Source of the DNA: JAGBWK01 sp964462445
GTDB taxonomy: Bacteria; Bacteroidota; Bacteroidia; Bacteroidales; Muribaculaceae
Direction of reading: 5' to 3'
Assembly: GCA_964462445.1 (NCBI GenBank)
Contig: CAYWXG010000004.1
Coordinates: forward strand, 13,414-77,413
Length of the DNA: 64,000 nt
The position numbers and the translations under genes are program-made. This document shows, in pieces, positions 1 to 9,298 of this stretch. The notes below the pieces were generated by a model. It was not told the origin of the DNA, ran no database searches, and was given only the letters and a program-made list of their open reading frames with translations. Each line of letters opens with the position of its first letter. Position 1 is the stretch's first letter.

Positions 1-637
1 TCCCTCGATGGTATATAGCGGAAACATTGTTACAATAAGCAATTTCATATTTGGCGGCGAGTCGGGCCCAAGTCAATAGGTCTTCCCCCGATTTAATCCC
101 TTCGGGAAATCCTCCTATGGCGCGTAGAGCATCGGTGCGAACCATCACCGCCGAAGTCCAAAGAGGGGGATTGGAAGTTGCTGCTATTTCAAAGTAATTC
201 TCTATAATACCCATTTCGCCGGAAATGGTCAAGTTGCGAATCACATTGGGAAATGTGTGGCCGTCGGCTGAAATATTTTCATAATTAGTTGCAAAAACTG
301 CGCAATGCGGATATCGTTGATATAATTCAATTAAATCGGATAGATGACCGGATTTCCACTCGTCGTCGGCATCGAGGAAGGTAATAAGTTCTCCTTTCGC
401 CTCCGCAATACCGCGATTTCGAGCGGCTCCCACTCCCGCATTGGTTTGAGAAATTATCCGCAAGTTTTTTAACTTCTTATCGTCAACAAAAGTCTTGACA
501 ACAGCAACACCATTGTCGGTAGAGCCATCGTCAACCACGATTATTTCGCAATTCTCACAATTTTGTGCGATGATGGAAGTTAATGCACGACCAATTAGTG
601 AGGCTTTATTGTAGAGTGGAATAATGATTGAAATCAT
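1..637 (-). CDS. Glycosyltransferase family 2, 3' end cut by window edge
   Basis: The reading frame opens at the ATG complementary to 635-637 and runs off the left edge, giving about 212 codons. The start MISIIIPLYNKASLIGRAL, then VVDDGSTDN, NAGVGAARNRG and TFLDADDEW, is the classic GT-A nucleotide-binding core with the metal-binding DAD motif. A later SGEDLLTWARLAAKY stretch matches the acceptor region of family 2 enzymes. It should transfer a sugar from a nucleotide donor to a surface glycan at the inner membrane; donor and acceptor cannot be read from sequence. A good promoter lies only 15 nt upstream of the start. Confidence 0.9.
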   Translation of the reverse strand, partial: MISIIIPLYNKASLIGRALTSIIAQNCENCEIIVVDDGSTDNGVAVVKTFVDDKKLKNLRIISQTNAGVGAARNRGIAEAKGELITFLDADDEWKSGHLSDLIELYQRYPHCAVFATNYENISADGHTFPNVIRNLTISGEMGIIENYFEIAATSNPPLWTSAVMVRTDALRAIGGFPEGIKSGEDLLTWARLAAKYEIAYCNNVSAIYHRG

Positions 638-658
638 GTGATTATAAATGGATTGTCG

Positions 659-689
659 CAAAGTTAATGATTATCATCCGAATTGTCAA
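659..689 (-). promoter_or_regulatory. Bacteroidetes promoter for the glycosyltransferase
   Basis: On the minus strand a TAACTTTG -7 element (659-666) is preceded by TTG (687-689) with 20 nt between them, which is the expected Bacteroidetes spacing. Transcription would begin near 652, about 15 nt before the ATG. Confidence 0.6.
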
Positions 690-698
690 GATAAAACG

Positions 699-731
699 AA
701 GTCGGCGAAGCATTTTGCGCCTCGCCGACTT
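699..731 (-). terminator. Hairpin terminator of the TonB receptor/lipoprotein operon
   Basis: The arms AAGTCGGCGA and TCGCCGACTT form a perfect 10-bp stem 48 nt past the stop of the lipoprotein gene. On the minus strand it is followed by a T-rich stretch (CGTTTTATC). Confidence 0.7.
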
Positions 732-778
732 TATAACTAAATCTTTAATCTAAATCTTCAGATTGATTTGTGGTTGGC

Positions 779-2821
779 TCATTCCGGGAACCAAGTGCAA
801 CTCTTGTATTCGAAAGTTCCGGGAGCTGTCACGGTGTAAACTACGGTCTCAACGGTGCGTGCGCCGGTGTAGGCGGTGAAGTTGATTGTGAAAGTCACTT
901 CCATGCCGTCAACGGGAACTGCGTCGGGATGCAATTGTGCCAATACGGCGGGCATTGTCTCGTGAACGAAACGTTGCTTGAGCAATTCTGTTGCCTCGTC
1001 GTCGCTGTATTGCTCATAGAGTTCGGGGAATTTGCTCTTGGCATTGGCTCCGCGAACGTCTACGTTGCAATAGTAGAACGATGCACCTGAATAGAATTCC
1101 GAGTTGCCGTATTTTTCATCCATGTAAGGACCGCTGTAAAGCGATGTGCCTCCCAACGGTTTGGAGATGTTCTCAAACACCCAGTTTACAGCTGCGGTGT
1201 AGTAGGTGAGTGAGGGCTCGGTGCGGCTTTCGGGAAGTGTAATGACTACCGACGGGTCATAAATCCAATAACCGTTGCGTTTTACAAACTGAGATGTGGT
1301 CTCGCCTGCGTTGACAACCCATTCTGCACCATTGTAGATGTATTGAGATGCTTGGTAAGAAGTTGCTGCACCGTCGTAGTATTTGTAAGCTACTACGATT
1401 TCATCTTCAGCTGCTGCATAAGGATGATTGTTCTTGAGATAGATGGGGAGAAGTTCAGCAGGAAGAGTTCCTGATAGGTTGCCATATTTCTGACCCATTG
1501 CAGTGTAGTCGGCAGGTTGTAGCACTTCAACACCTTCTGCAAATGCCCATGATGAACCGTCAAATACCATGATTGCATTCTTCGCTTCGATGGTAACTTC
1601 ATTAACGGGCGCACGATGTGCGGGAGCTGATGCTGATGCACTTTCTACTTTTGTGATTACCACGTTGAAATATTTACCGGAAGATATTGATGCGAAGTAG
1701 CCTGAGATTTTGTAGGTCTCGCCTGAAGTGATTTGGTCGCGAATAAATTGGGGTACTTGATATCCGCTTCCTTGTGCATTAGTTGCTCCATCAACGAGGA
1801 AGTTGTAGTAGTTGCCATTGACTGAGGCTTCTCCTACAAACTGTACATATTCTGCAAGTTCGTTGGTTGAACGGGCAACTGCTTCCTCAATCATCTCACC
1901 GGTGTAAACGGTAGGTGCAGGATAAGTGTATGTGCCTGTGCCTTCGATTACGTAACTATCGGAAGTAATGGCTATTTGCAATCCTTTGCCATAACTTGAG
2001 ATAGTACCGTTAAGTGTGATTTGGTTGCCGATTGCAACTGATGCTACATCGAATCCCGATGCTTGGTAGCAAAGTATCGAACCGCTGTTGTCGGTAAGGA
2101 TAAATCCGCGATTGTCGATAGCGGTGATGTAACCTTTAATTTCTACATCATCTCCTTCAGCGGCAGTGCCGATTACAGATGTCGCTTCAAATGCGGGAAT
2201 TTCCTCTTCAGGTTGCCCGAAAATGGGGTTCTCTTCTGCCCAGTTGTAAGTAATTACTGCATACTGTCCGGCTTCGGCATCGGGGAATTCTGCGCGAAGA
2301 ATTCCACCAAGTGTACGAGCTGAGGCGGGTGTAGCAGGTGAGAATGCATTGATGTAGTTGTCATCGCTTTCCCATGCTGAGATATAGTCATCTTCCGACA
2401 CGGTGATTTGCTCTACACCCTTGTTGATGTCGAGTACACTTTGTGCGCGATTTTCAGCAACATTGTAGGTCACTTTCACCGCCGAGCCATCGCTCAACGC
2501 GAAGAATGTGTTGGTGGAGTCGCGTAGGAACTTGGGGATATATTGCAACGCTTCCGCTTCCGTCGAGAATGAACCGGTAGCGCCAATCAATTTGTTCTCT
2601 TCCTCTTGACCAATACTTGCAGCGAAGTTGGTGTAGAGTGATGACGACGATATTTTAGTATAGTCGGCCGGAGTCATTGTATAGTTAAATGACTCAACCT
2701 TGGTGCCCGGTTCCGGCACTTCAAATCCGTCGAGATTATCATTCCAATCGTTCTCGTCGCAACCTGCGAGGAGCGCGAGGGCGCCGAGAGCAAGGAAACT
2801 TTTCTTTATTATTGTGTTCAT
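779..2821 (-). CDS. Surface lipoprotein with OB-fold-like repeats, partner of TonB receptor
   Basis: A 680-residue lipoprotein. The signal sequence ends in a lipobox with the lipidated Cys at 21 (ALLAGC), so it is likely exported to the outer membrane. Residues about 210-400 contain two beta-rich segments (VEIKGYITAIDNRGFILTDN and YVQFVGEASVNGNYYNFLVD) typical of the OB-fold domains found in Bacteroidetes lipoproteins and in YhcR-type proteins. The rest resembles no family I can name. It follows the TonB receptor by 18 nt and ends at a terminator, so the two form a two-gene operon. It probably assists substrate capture for the receptor in place of a SusD, but this is inference and the ligand is unknown. 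Confidence 0.75.
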   Translation of the reverse strand: MNTIIKKSFLALGALALLAGCDENDWNDNLDGFEVPEPGTKVESFNYTMTPADYTKISSSSLYTNFAASIGQEEENKLIGATGSFSTEAEALQYIPKFLRDSTNTFFALSDGSAVKVTYNVAENRAQSVLDINKGVEQITVSEDDYISAWESDDNYINAFSPATPASARTLGGILRAEFPDAEAGQYAVITYNWAEENPIFGQPEEEIPAFEATSVIGTAAEGDDVEIKGYITAIDNRGFILTDNSGSILCYQASGFDVASVAIGNQITLNGTISSYGKGLQIAITSDSYVIEGTGTYTYPAPTVYTGEMIEEAVARSTNELAEYVQFVGEASVNGNYYNFLVDGATNAQGSGYQVPQFIRDQITSGETYKISGYFASISSGKYFNVVITKVESASASAPAHRAPVNEVTIEAKNAIMVFDGSSWAFAEGVEVLQPADYTAMGQKYGNLSGTLPAELLPIYLKNNHPYAAAEDEIVVAYKYYDGAATSYQASQYIYNGAEWVVNAGETTSQFVKRNGYWIYDPSVVITLPESRTEPSLTYYTAAVNWVFENISKPLGGTSLYSGPYMDEKYGNSEFYSGASFYYCNVDVRGANAKSKFPELYEQYSDDEATELLKQRFVHETMPAVLAQLHPDAVPVDGMEVTFTINFTAYTGARTVETVVYTVTAPGTFEYKSCTWFPE

Positions 2822-2839
2822 ATTGTTTTAGGTGTAATG

Positions 2840-5554
2840 TTAGAACGCTATTTTGAGTCGGAGGGTATATGTGCGGCCGAATGAGTAGAACACGCGATAT
2901 GCGTTGTCCCATGTGCCTTCGCTTCCTGATGCGGTATATGCATCAACAACGTAGTAGTGGTTGAAAAGGTTGTTTACGTTACCGAAGATAGTTGCATCGA
3001 AGCCGGCCATTTTGAATTTATAGCTTGCGTTGAGGTCGAATTGATTTCCCCATGGAATTTTCCAAGGATTAGCTACATTGACTTCTTTGAACGGGATTAG
3101 GTCGTTGTCCGATACGCTATAGTCTGAGTAGTTGCGAGCTGAGAATGTCCAGTCGGCTCCAATGCGGAAGCCTTTGAACGGCTTGAAGGTAACACCGAGT
3201 GCGCCTGTGGTTTGTGCCGAACCACCCACTTTGCGACCTTTCTGGTTAAGGATTGACCATGCGTGGTCTTCGGCAAATACGCCTGTTGCCACCTTGCCAG
3301 ATGTGTTGGCGAGCGGTTGTCCCAACTCGTCGTAGTAGTAACCTTTTGCGTTAGAGTCCCATGTCCAATCGCCGAGTGAGAACATTGCGTCGATATCGAG
3401 CCATTGTGTGGGGCGATATTTCATATTGACTTCAATACCCATGTGCTTGGCGTCTACACCCGACATGTTGAGGTAATAGCGAGAGCCGTCGGCCATTGTC
3501 GATGAGCGGGTTGTCGTTTTATCCAACCATTTGGTGAAGTATGCGTTGAACGTTGCTGTAAACACCGGTGAGTGGTATTCGTAACCAACTTCGATAGAAC
3601 CGCATTTCTCGTTTACAGGATCGGGGTTGATAGCGTTGGATGTGGCTTGTGCCGCGAATACACCTTTTGCGAAGAAAGGAGCGCGAGTCAAATATCCTCC
3701 GTTGAAATATACGTTGTTGTGTTTGTCGATGTTGTAGTTCGCTCCACCCTTGATTGAACCGGCGAGGAAGTTGGGCTTCTCTGATGTGCCATGTTCTTCG
3801 TCGTAGTAGAAGCGGTCTACACGCCAGTAGGTCGTGTTGTTAAGTGAACCGGCGAGCACCATGGTGAGTTTATCGCTGAGTGTGGTGTATTCCAATTGAG
3901 CGAAAGCTCCTTCTTGGAGGGTGTGGCCGTCGTAATCACGGTATACTACGTCGCCTACTCCAAGTTTTTGATATTTCCAGTTGGGGTCGGCTGCAGCTGC
4001 ATTGTTGGCGGGATTAACGTTCTTACGGCTTGAATCGTCCATGAAGTATTCACCATCGTAGAGGTCGGTGATTTCATTGGTGTGCGTGCCTATATAATAG
4101 CGAACGTCAATACCGGCAGTAAGGTTAAGTTTCTTCTCGATGAGTTCGTTTTTGTAGGTCGATACCAATCCGAACCATTTGTGAGAGTTTACCGATTTCG
4201 ACATTACCATGTTAGAACCTGTCTCCGATGCTTCGTTCATCTCTTGGATAGCTGCGTAGTCAAATGTTCCATCATCGCGGCGGAAAAGAGTGTTGAGTTC
4301 GCCACTTGAAGAACCATACCAAGATGCGTTGCTGAGTGATTGTCCTTTATAGGTGCCGCGTCCTTGTCCCGATGTGCCGTAACCGCTGGACAATGAAACA
4401 TAGACAGCTGATGACAATGATGATTTGTGGTTAATCTGCCAGATATGGTTCAATGAGATTTGAGGCTTGTGGTAAACATTCTTTTGTGAAGAGCGCACCT
4501 GACCGTCGCGGTCGTAACCGAATGTCGGGTTGTAGCGATACATGCTTTCACCTTCATCCATATAGTTCTTGACCTCTTGCCAATTTTCGATAGTCAGACC
4601 ATCTTGATTTGAACGTTTGTAGTGAGTCTGAGGTGAACCGAATGCGGTGAACGACAATTGATGTGCATCGTTGATACGTTTTGACACGTTGATAAAATAG
4701 GTATAAGCGTCAAAGTTGGTGCCTTGGATGTATCCGTCACCCCATTTGCGAGTTCCCATCAATGTGACAGCCCAACCGTTGTCCATCAATCCGGTCGACA
4801 CGTTGAACCCGATGTGGTTCATTCCGTCGTTGCCCATACCATAGAAAAGTGTGCCTCCTTTCTTAGCGTCGGTAGAGCGGGTAGTGATGTTGATTGTACC
4901 ACCTACAGAAGGAACCGAGATGATAGAAGCACCAAGACCGCGTTGCACCTGCATCATAGATGTTACGTCGGAAAGACCTGCCCAGTTTGACCAATATACC
5001 CAGCCTCCTTCCATGTCGTTGACAGGAATACCATTGACGAGCATACCGGTGTTTTCTGATTTAAAACCGCGAATGTTGATTTTAGCGTCTCCGTAGCCAC
5101 CACCATCTTTAGTGGCCCAAACGCCGGGAGTAGTTTTCAAAACTTCGGGGAATTCTTGACCGCCGAGTTTTGTTTCGATAAGGAGAGCGTCGACACTCGA
5201 TGCTGCAACGGGAGTTTTTCGAGTGCGAGCGATAGATTGAGTAACTACAACGTCCTTGAGCACTTGAGATGCCACTTCAAGGGTGATGTTGCCCATAGCT
5301 TCCTTAGCAGGCACATTGGTGGTCTTGAAACCAATGTACTCAATAGTAAGCTCTTTTGTGTTATCAGGCACCTTAATTGTAAAGTTGCCATCGATATCGG
5401 TAGTGACGCCGGTAGTTGTACCGGGTACAATAACAGAAGCACCGATGAGGGGTTCCCCTTGGTCATCGATGATAGTGCCACGACACACATAGTCGGCAAA
5501 TGCCGTAGAACCGGCAACCAATAATGTTGTGGCAAAGAGAGTGATTCTCTTCAT
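2840..5554 (-). CDS. TonB-dependent receptor with CarboxypepD-like N-terminal domain
   Basis: 904 residues. A signal peptide (MKRITLFATTLLVAGSTAFA) is followed by a carboxypeptidase-regulatory-like beta-sandwich (GEPLIGASVIVPGTTTGVTTDIDGNF), then a plug (GMLVNGIPVNDMEGGWVYW, near residues 165-185) and a 22-strand-type barrel ending in an aromatic residue (LKIAF). It imports a ligand across the outer membrane using TonB energy. It is shorter than usual SusC proteins, lacks the SusC-typical YGT(Q/V)KK segment, and no SusD follows, so it is a stand-alone TonB receptor and not a glycan SusC pair. Ligand unknown. Confidence 0.88.
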   Translation of the reverse strand: MKRITLFATTLLVAGSTAFADYVCRGTIIDDQGEPLIGASVIVPGTTTGVTTDIDGNFTIKVPDNTKELTIEYIGFKTTNVPAKEAMGNITLEVASQVLKDVVVTQSIARTRKTPVAASSVDALLIETKLGGQEFPEVLKTTPGVWATKDGGGYGDAKINIRGFKSENTGMLVNGIPVNDMEGGWVYWSNWAGLSDVTSMMQVQRGLGASIISVPSVGGTINITTRSTDAKKGGTLFYGMGNDGMNHIGFNVSTGLMDNGWAVTLMGTRKWGDGYIQGTNFDAYTYFINVSKRINDAHQLSFTAFGSPQTHYKRSNQDGLTIENWQEVKNYMDEGESMYRYNPTFGYDRDGQVRSSQKNVYHKPQISLNHIWQINHKSSLSSAVYVSLSSGYGTSGQGRGTYKGQSLSNASWYGSSSGELNTLFRRDDGTFDYAAIQEMNEASETGSNMVMSKSVNSHKWFGLVSTYKNELIEKKLNLTAGIDVRYYIGTHTNEITDLYDGEYFMDDSSRKNVNPANNAAAADPNWKYQKLGVGDVVYRDYDGHTLQEGAFAQLEYTTLSDKLTMVLAGSLNNTTYWRVDRFYYDEEHGTSEKPNFLAGSIKGGANYNIDKHNNVYFNGGYLTRAPFFAKGVFAAQATSNAINPDPVNEKCGSIEVGYEYHSPVFTATFNAYFTKWLDKTTTRSSTMADGSRYYLNMSGVDAKHMGIEVNMKYRPTQWLDIDAMFSLGDWTWDSNAKGYYYDELGQPLANTSGKVATGVFAEDHAWSILNQKGRKVGGSAQTTGALGVTFKPFKGFRIGADWTFSARNYSDYSVSDNDLIPFKEVNVANPWKIPWGNQFDLNASYKFKMAGFDATIFGNVNNLFNHYYVVDAYTASGSEGTWDNAYRVFYSFGRTYTLRLKIAF

Positions 5555-5662
5555 ACTGTGAAATTTAATCGGTTAATATTTTGGTTTAATTTTAAATTTA
5601 TGTCAGGTAGATTGTCAATAAATTTATTACAAATTTACGAAACCCTTTTTAACCTTGTTTTA

Positions 5663-5670
5663 CAAAGATA
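5663..5670 (-). promoter_or_regulatory. -7 element for the TonB receptor operon
   Basis: The plus strand reads CAAAGATA, so the minus strand carries TATCTTTG, an exact match to TAnnTTTG. It lies about 100 nt upstream of the receptor start, in an AT-rich spacer. No clear -33 TTG is visible. Confidence 0.5.
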
Positions 5671-5869
5671 TTAATAAATTGTGAAATTACATTATTAATA
5701 ATAAATGAAAACTGATTAGCTCGATGAGTGGGAAAATCAAATGCGTATCGGAGGGTTGGATTTGGTGGTTTATTGTTGTGGAAAGAGGAATTTTAGTGGC
5801 AAAATGTTAAATTTTTATTAAATCCGCGATTTTTTATCAAATAAATATGTTTTATAACATAAAAACGCT

Positions 5870-5949
5870 TATCTTTGCATCGTGTTTTTCATGGTATTAG
5901 ATTTAAGGTTAAAAGGGATTATTCGTCGCGATGACGAATAATTTTTTTT
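5870..5949 (+). ncRNA. Short RNA or attenuated leader upstream of rnhB with 16-codon ORF
   Basis: A TATCTTTG -7 element (5870-5877) predicts transcription from about 5884. Within 40 nt comes a perfect 10-bp hairpin (5918-5927 with 5933-5942, 5-nt loop) followed by eight T residues, a strong intrinsic terminator. A small ORF begins at ATG 5891 (MVLDLRLKGIIRRDDE) and its TAA lies inside the 3' arm of the hairpin. The ~65-nt product is either a small RNA or a leader whose translation could control read-through into rnhB at 6029. Which of the two cannot be decided from sequence. Confidence 0.5.
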
Positions 5950-6028
5950 GTACCTATTCTTATCGTGCAAACACTTGATGTATTATTGTTAATTTGATAA
6001 AATCTCAATCTTCACCACAAAAATCGAA

Positions 6029-6640
6029 ATGAAAAAATCACCATTGGCATTGTGTTTTACTCCCGGAATTTTTGAGGCGGGATGTGATGAAGCCGGGCGC
6101 GGATGTTTGGCAGGTGATGTATATGCTGCTGCGGTTATTTTGCCCGACGATTTTTCTCACCCTTTGCTCAATGACTCAAAGCAGCTGACTGAACGTCAAC
6201 GCGAGTTGCTTCGCCCTATTATTGAGCGCGAGGCGGTGGCGTGGTGTGTGGGGATAGTGACGGCAGAGGAAATTGACCAAATCAACATTCTTAATGCGTC
6301 GATTCTTGCGATGCACCGAGCTCTTGATGGATTGAAAGTGCGCCCTCAAGCTATTATTGTCGATGGAAATCGCTTCAAGCCATATTATGATATCCCATTT
6401 CAGACCTTTGTCAAAGGTGATGGCCGTTTTGCCAATATAGCAGCAGCTTCAGTCCTGGCAAAGACACATCGCGATGAGGCAATGATGAGGTTGCATGAAA
6501 AGTTTCCGATGTATCATTGGGATGTAAATAAGGGATATCCCACGAAGGCTCATCGCCAAGCTATTGTGGAATTTGGAGCTTCCCCCTATCATCGACAGTC
6601 TTTTCGCCTTATTGACACGCAATTGACTCTGGATTTCTAA
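6029..6640 (+). CDS. rnhB: Ribonuclease HII
   Basis: 203 residues, the usual length. RNase HII cuts the RNA strand of RNA-DNA hybrids and removes misincorporated ribonucleotides in the cytoplasm. The four acidic catalytic residues are visible: D20 and E21 in GCDEAGRG, D112 in IIVDGN and D149 in THRDEAM. The C-terminal KGYPTKAHRQAI segment is also diagnostic. The start is the first ATG in frame, with the N-terminus extending about 15 residues before the DEAGRG motif as expected. It is preceded by a promoter plus terminator arrangement (5870-5949). Confidence 0.96.
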   Translation: MKKSPLALCFTPGIFEAGCDEAGRGCLAGDVYAAAVILPDDFSHPLLNDSKQLTERQRELLRPIIEREAVAWCVGIVTAEEIDQINILNASILAMHRALDGLKVRPQAIIVDGNRFKPYYDIPFQTFVKGDGRFANIAAASVLAKTHRDEAMMRLHEKFPMYHWDVNKGYPTKAHRQAIVEFGASPYHRQSFRLIDTQLTLDF

Positions 6641-6681
6641 TTTTTGAACTGATTATTTATATAGTTAACTGATATTTATAT

Positions 6682-6689
6682 TATATTTG
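6682..6689 (+). promoter_or_regulatory. -7 element for the ROK kinase-manA operon
   Basis: TATATTTG matches TAnnTTTG exactly and lies 84 nt before the ROK kinase start. A -33 TTG at the right distance is not evident. Confidence 0.45.
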
Positions 6690-6773
6690 CATTGTATTAT
6701 TCGACAGGACAAGCAGAAATTATATAAACTTTTACGCTATAAATAGAAATAATTAACAAACACGATTTATACC

Positions 6774-7877
6774 ATGTATCAGACAGACCAACGTATCGTA
6801 ATTACACTTGACGCCGGTGGCACTAATTTAGTGTTCGGAGCAATGCGCGGCAATCGTTTTATCACCAATCCGATAACTAAACCGTCGAATGCTCACGACT
6901 TAGACCTTTGTATCAAGACAATGATAGCAGGTTTTGAGGAAGTGATAGCTTCGCTCGATGAAAACCCCGTAGCAATTAGTTTTGCATTCCCCGGTCCGGC
7001 AGACTATGCCAATGGTATTATTGGTGGATATTTGCCCAATTTCCCGTCGTTCCGCGATGGAGTTGCATTGGGTGAAATATTGCGTCGTCACTTCAATATC
7101 CCGGTTTATATCAACAATGATGGCGACCTTTTTGCTCTCGGTGAAGCTATGGAAGGGTTGTTGCCCGAAGTCAATGCCAAAATTGAAGCAGTGGGAAGTA
7201 AAAAACGTTATGGCAACCTTTTAGGTTATACTTTCGGAACAGGCTTTGGTATTGGTTCGGTAATCGATGGACGCTTAAACCGTGGTAATAACTCATGTGT
7301 AGAGACATTCTGTCTTTGCGACACCTACAATCCTGAAATTATTGTTGAGGACTCGGTTGCAATTCGTGCGATAGTGCGCGTTTACAGCGAAGTTAGTGGT
7401 GATTTCGACCATGGATTTACGCCGAAAGAAATATGTGAGATAGCAGATGGCACTCGCGAGGGAAATCAAGAGGCGGCAAAAGAAGCGTTCCGCCGATTTG
7501 GAAATGCCGCCGGCGATGCAATTGCAACAGCAGTAACTATCACCGACTCGTTGGTAGTAATTGGAGGTGGATTGACAGGGGCGGCGCGCCACATTATGCC
7601 GGCTCTTCTTGAAAAAATGCGCTCTTCAATTAAGACGCTGAGCGGAGAATCGGTAAATCGTGTGCAGATGAATGTCTACAATCTTGACGACGAAAAAGAA
7701 TTCAACGAATTTGCTCGTGGCAATGAGCGTCTTCTTAAGATACATGGCAGCGAAGATACAGTTGTTTATGACCCGATTAAGCGTACGGGTGTTGCAATTT
7801 CGCGTCTGGGAGCAAACGAAGCGATTTCAATTGGTGCTTACGTATTTGCATTGGCAAAAATTGATGGTAATATGTAA
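6774..7877 (+). CDS. ROK family sugar kinase
   Basis: 367 residues. The N-terminal ATP-binding motif LDAGGTNLVFGA, the FPGPAD segment, the sugar-site INNDGDLFALGE and the second phosphate loop (YTFGTGFGIGSVIDG) place it in the ROK family, which phosphorylates hexoses in the cytoplasm. The family's zinc motif (CxCGxxGCxE) and the preceding ExGH segment are absent; the matching region reads NSCVETFCLCDTYNPE. manA follows 43 nt downstream, so a hexokinase acting on mannose or glucose to feed fructose-6-phosphate is the likely role, but this is inference. A regulatory ROK is unlikely because there is no HTH. Confidence 0.85.
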   Translation: MYQTDQRIVITLDAGGTNLVFGAMRGNRFITNPITKPSNAHDLDLCIKTMIAGFEEVIASLDENPVAISFAFPGPADYANGIIGGYLPNFPSFRDGVALGEILRRHFNIPVYINNDGDLFALGEAMEGLLPEVNAKIEAVGSKKRYGNLLGYTFGTGFGIGSVIDGRLNRGNNSCVETFCLCDTYNPEIIVEDSVAIRAIVRVYSEVSGDFDHGFTPKEICEIADGTREGNQEAAKEAFRRFGNAAGDAIATAVTITDSLVVIGGGLTGAARHIMPALLEKMRSSIKTLSGESVNRVQMNVYNLDDEKEFNEFARGNERLLKIHGSEDTVVYDPIKRTGVAISRLGANEAISIGAYVFALAKIDGNM

Positions 7878-7920
7878 GAAGTTGACAAAAGTTGCATAAA
7901 TACATTTCTATTCGCTGAAA

Positions 7921-8892
7921 ATGAATAAGATATTTTCATTCCGCCCATACTTGAAAACCATAGTGTGGGGCGGAGATAAAATTAAGAAATTTAAGGGGAT
8001 TGACACCGATCAAGCCAATATAGGGGAAAGCTGGGAAATCTCAGGAGTCCCCGGACATGAATCGGTAGTTGAAGGTGGAGAAGATGATGGATTGACCATT
8101 GTTGAACTTATCAACAAATATGGGGCAGACCTCATTGGTCATGACGTCTATAATCGTTTCGGCAATCAATTTCCGTTGCTTATTAAAATTATTGATGCTC
8201 GCGATAATCTATCGGTTCAGGTTCACCCCGACGATGAGTTGGCAGGTAAACGCCATAATAGTAAGGGAAAAACGGAAATGTGGTACGTAATAGATGCCGA
8301 CCACGACTCTGATATTATTGCCGGATTATCAAAAGAGATAACTCCTGAGGAATATAGAGCACGTATTGCGGATAATTCAATTACGGAAGTATTGGTGTCC
8401 CATAAATCGCATGCCGGCGACGTTTTCTTCCTCCCGGCAGGGCGTATTCATGCGATTGGTGGTGGCAACCTTATTGCTGAAGTACAACAGACATCCGATA
8501 TCACTTATCGTGTATATGACTACGACCGTCGCGGATTAGATGGTAAGCCCCGCCAACTTCATGTAGAAGAGGCTGTTTATGCCATAGATTACAAAGTCTA
8601 TGATAACTATGTGACGGAATATGATCGGGATGCCAAAGGGGAGGTGCCGTTGGTGTGTTGTCAATATTTTGATGTGCAGAAGATTACAGTCGACGGTCAG
8701 ACCTCGTTGCAACATCATAGCAGTTCGTTTGTGGTGCTGATTTGTATCTCCGGACAATGTACAATCGACATAGATAGGGAGGCTGCATGTAGCGTGTCGC
8801 GTGGTAATACTGTTCTTGTAGCGGCATCGGCTCGTTCGGTGACATTTACAGGGAATGCAGTGCTAATTGCAGCTTCAGTTCCATCTATTTAA
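7921..8892 (+). CDS. manA: Mannose-6-phosphate isomerase, class I
   Basis: 323 residues of the small type I phosphomannose isomerase fold. It interconverts mannose-6-phosphate and fructose-6-phosphate in the cytoplasm. Zinc-site residues are visible in LSVQVHPDDELA (Gln and His), KGKTEMWYV (Glu) and AGRIHAIGGG (His), and the substrate loop follows as DYDRRGLDGKPR. The start ATG lies 43 nt after the ROK kinase, suggesting one transcript for hexose phosphorylation and isomerisation. It also links to GDP-mannose supply for glycans. Confidence 0.95.
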   Translation: MNKIFSFRPYLKTIVWGGDKIKKFKGIDTDQANIGESWEISGVPGHESVVEGGEDDGLTIVELINKYGADLIGHDVYNRFGNQFPLLIKIIDARDNLSVQVHPDDELAGKRHNSKGKTEMWYVIDADHDSDIIAGLSKEITPEEYRARIADNSITEVLVSHKSHAGDVFFLPAGRIHAIGGGNLIAEVQQTSDITYRVYDYDRRGLDGKPRQLHVEEAVYAIDYKVYDNYVTEYDRDAKGEVPLVCCQYFDVQKITVDGQTSLQHHSSSFVVLICISGQCTIDIDREAACSVSRGNTVLVAASARSVTFTGNAVLIAASVPSI

Positions 8893-8901
8893 TAGTGGGA
8901 A

Positions 8902-9285
8902 TTAAATAATATTGCGAAGCACCCACCAAGCACCGAGAAGAAAGATGTAGATAATCCATACGCGAAAGCTAAGAACTTTGCGCCCTAACTTCTCTGCCCA
9001 AGGATGTCGGATATGATTGATTATCAATGCAAAAGCAAGGTATGATAGCGCGACTATCAGGAATGGGTTATAGCGAAGTCCACCGATAAAATCACCATGA
9101 AGGAAGGCGTGAACGGCGCGTTGACCGCCACAACCGGGGCAATCAAGTCCGGTGAGAAGTTTGAACGGACATTTATAGGAAAATATGGATGTGGACGGGT
9201 CCACAAAGTATAACAGCAACATGACCGCAACAAAAATTGCGGTCATGATTGTTAATGTTTTATTCTTGCGCAGAAATGAAATCAT
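8902..9285 (-). CDS. DUF2752 membrane protein
   Basis: 128 residues from the ATG at 9285 (MISFLRKNKTL). The family motif LDCPGCGGQRAVHAFLHGD, a conserved Cys-x-x-Cys turn between helices, is present. Three hydrophobic segments flank it (about 12-30, 72-90 and 105-123). DUF2752 proteins have no established function. A longer reading from 9474 would overlap the neighbouring CD225 gene completely, so the start at 9285, 13 nt after that gene's stop, is preferred. The GYF/CD225 and DUF2752 pair is common in Bacteroidetes, as far as I recall. Confidence 0.85.
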   Translation of the reverse strand: MISFLRKNKTLTIMTAIFVAVMLLLYFVDPSTSIFSYKCPFKLLTGLDCPGCGGQRAVHAFLHGDFIGGLRYNPFLIVALSYLAFALIINHIRHPWAEKLGRKVLSFRVWIIYIFLLGAWWVLRNII

Positions 9286-9298
9286 GATAAGAGTGAGA

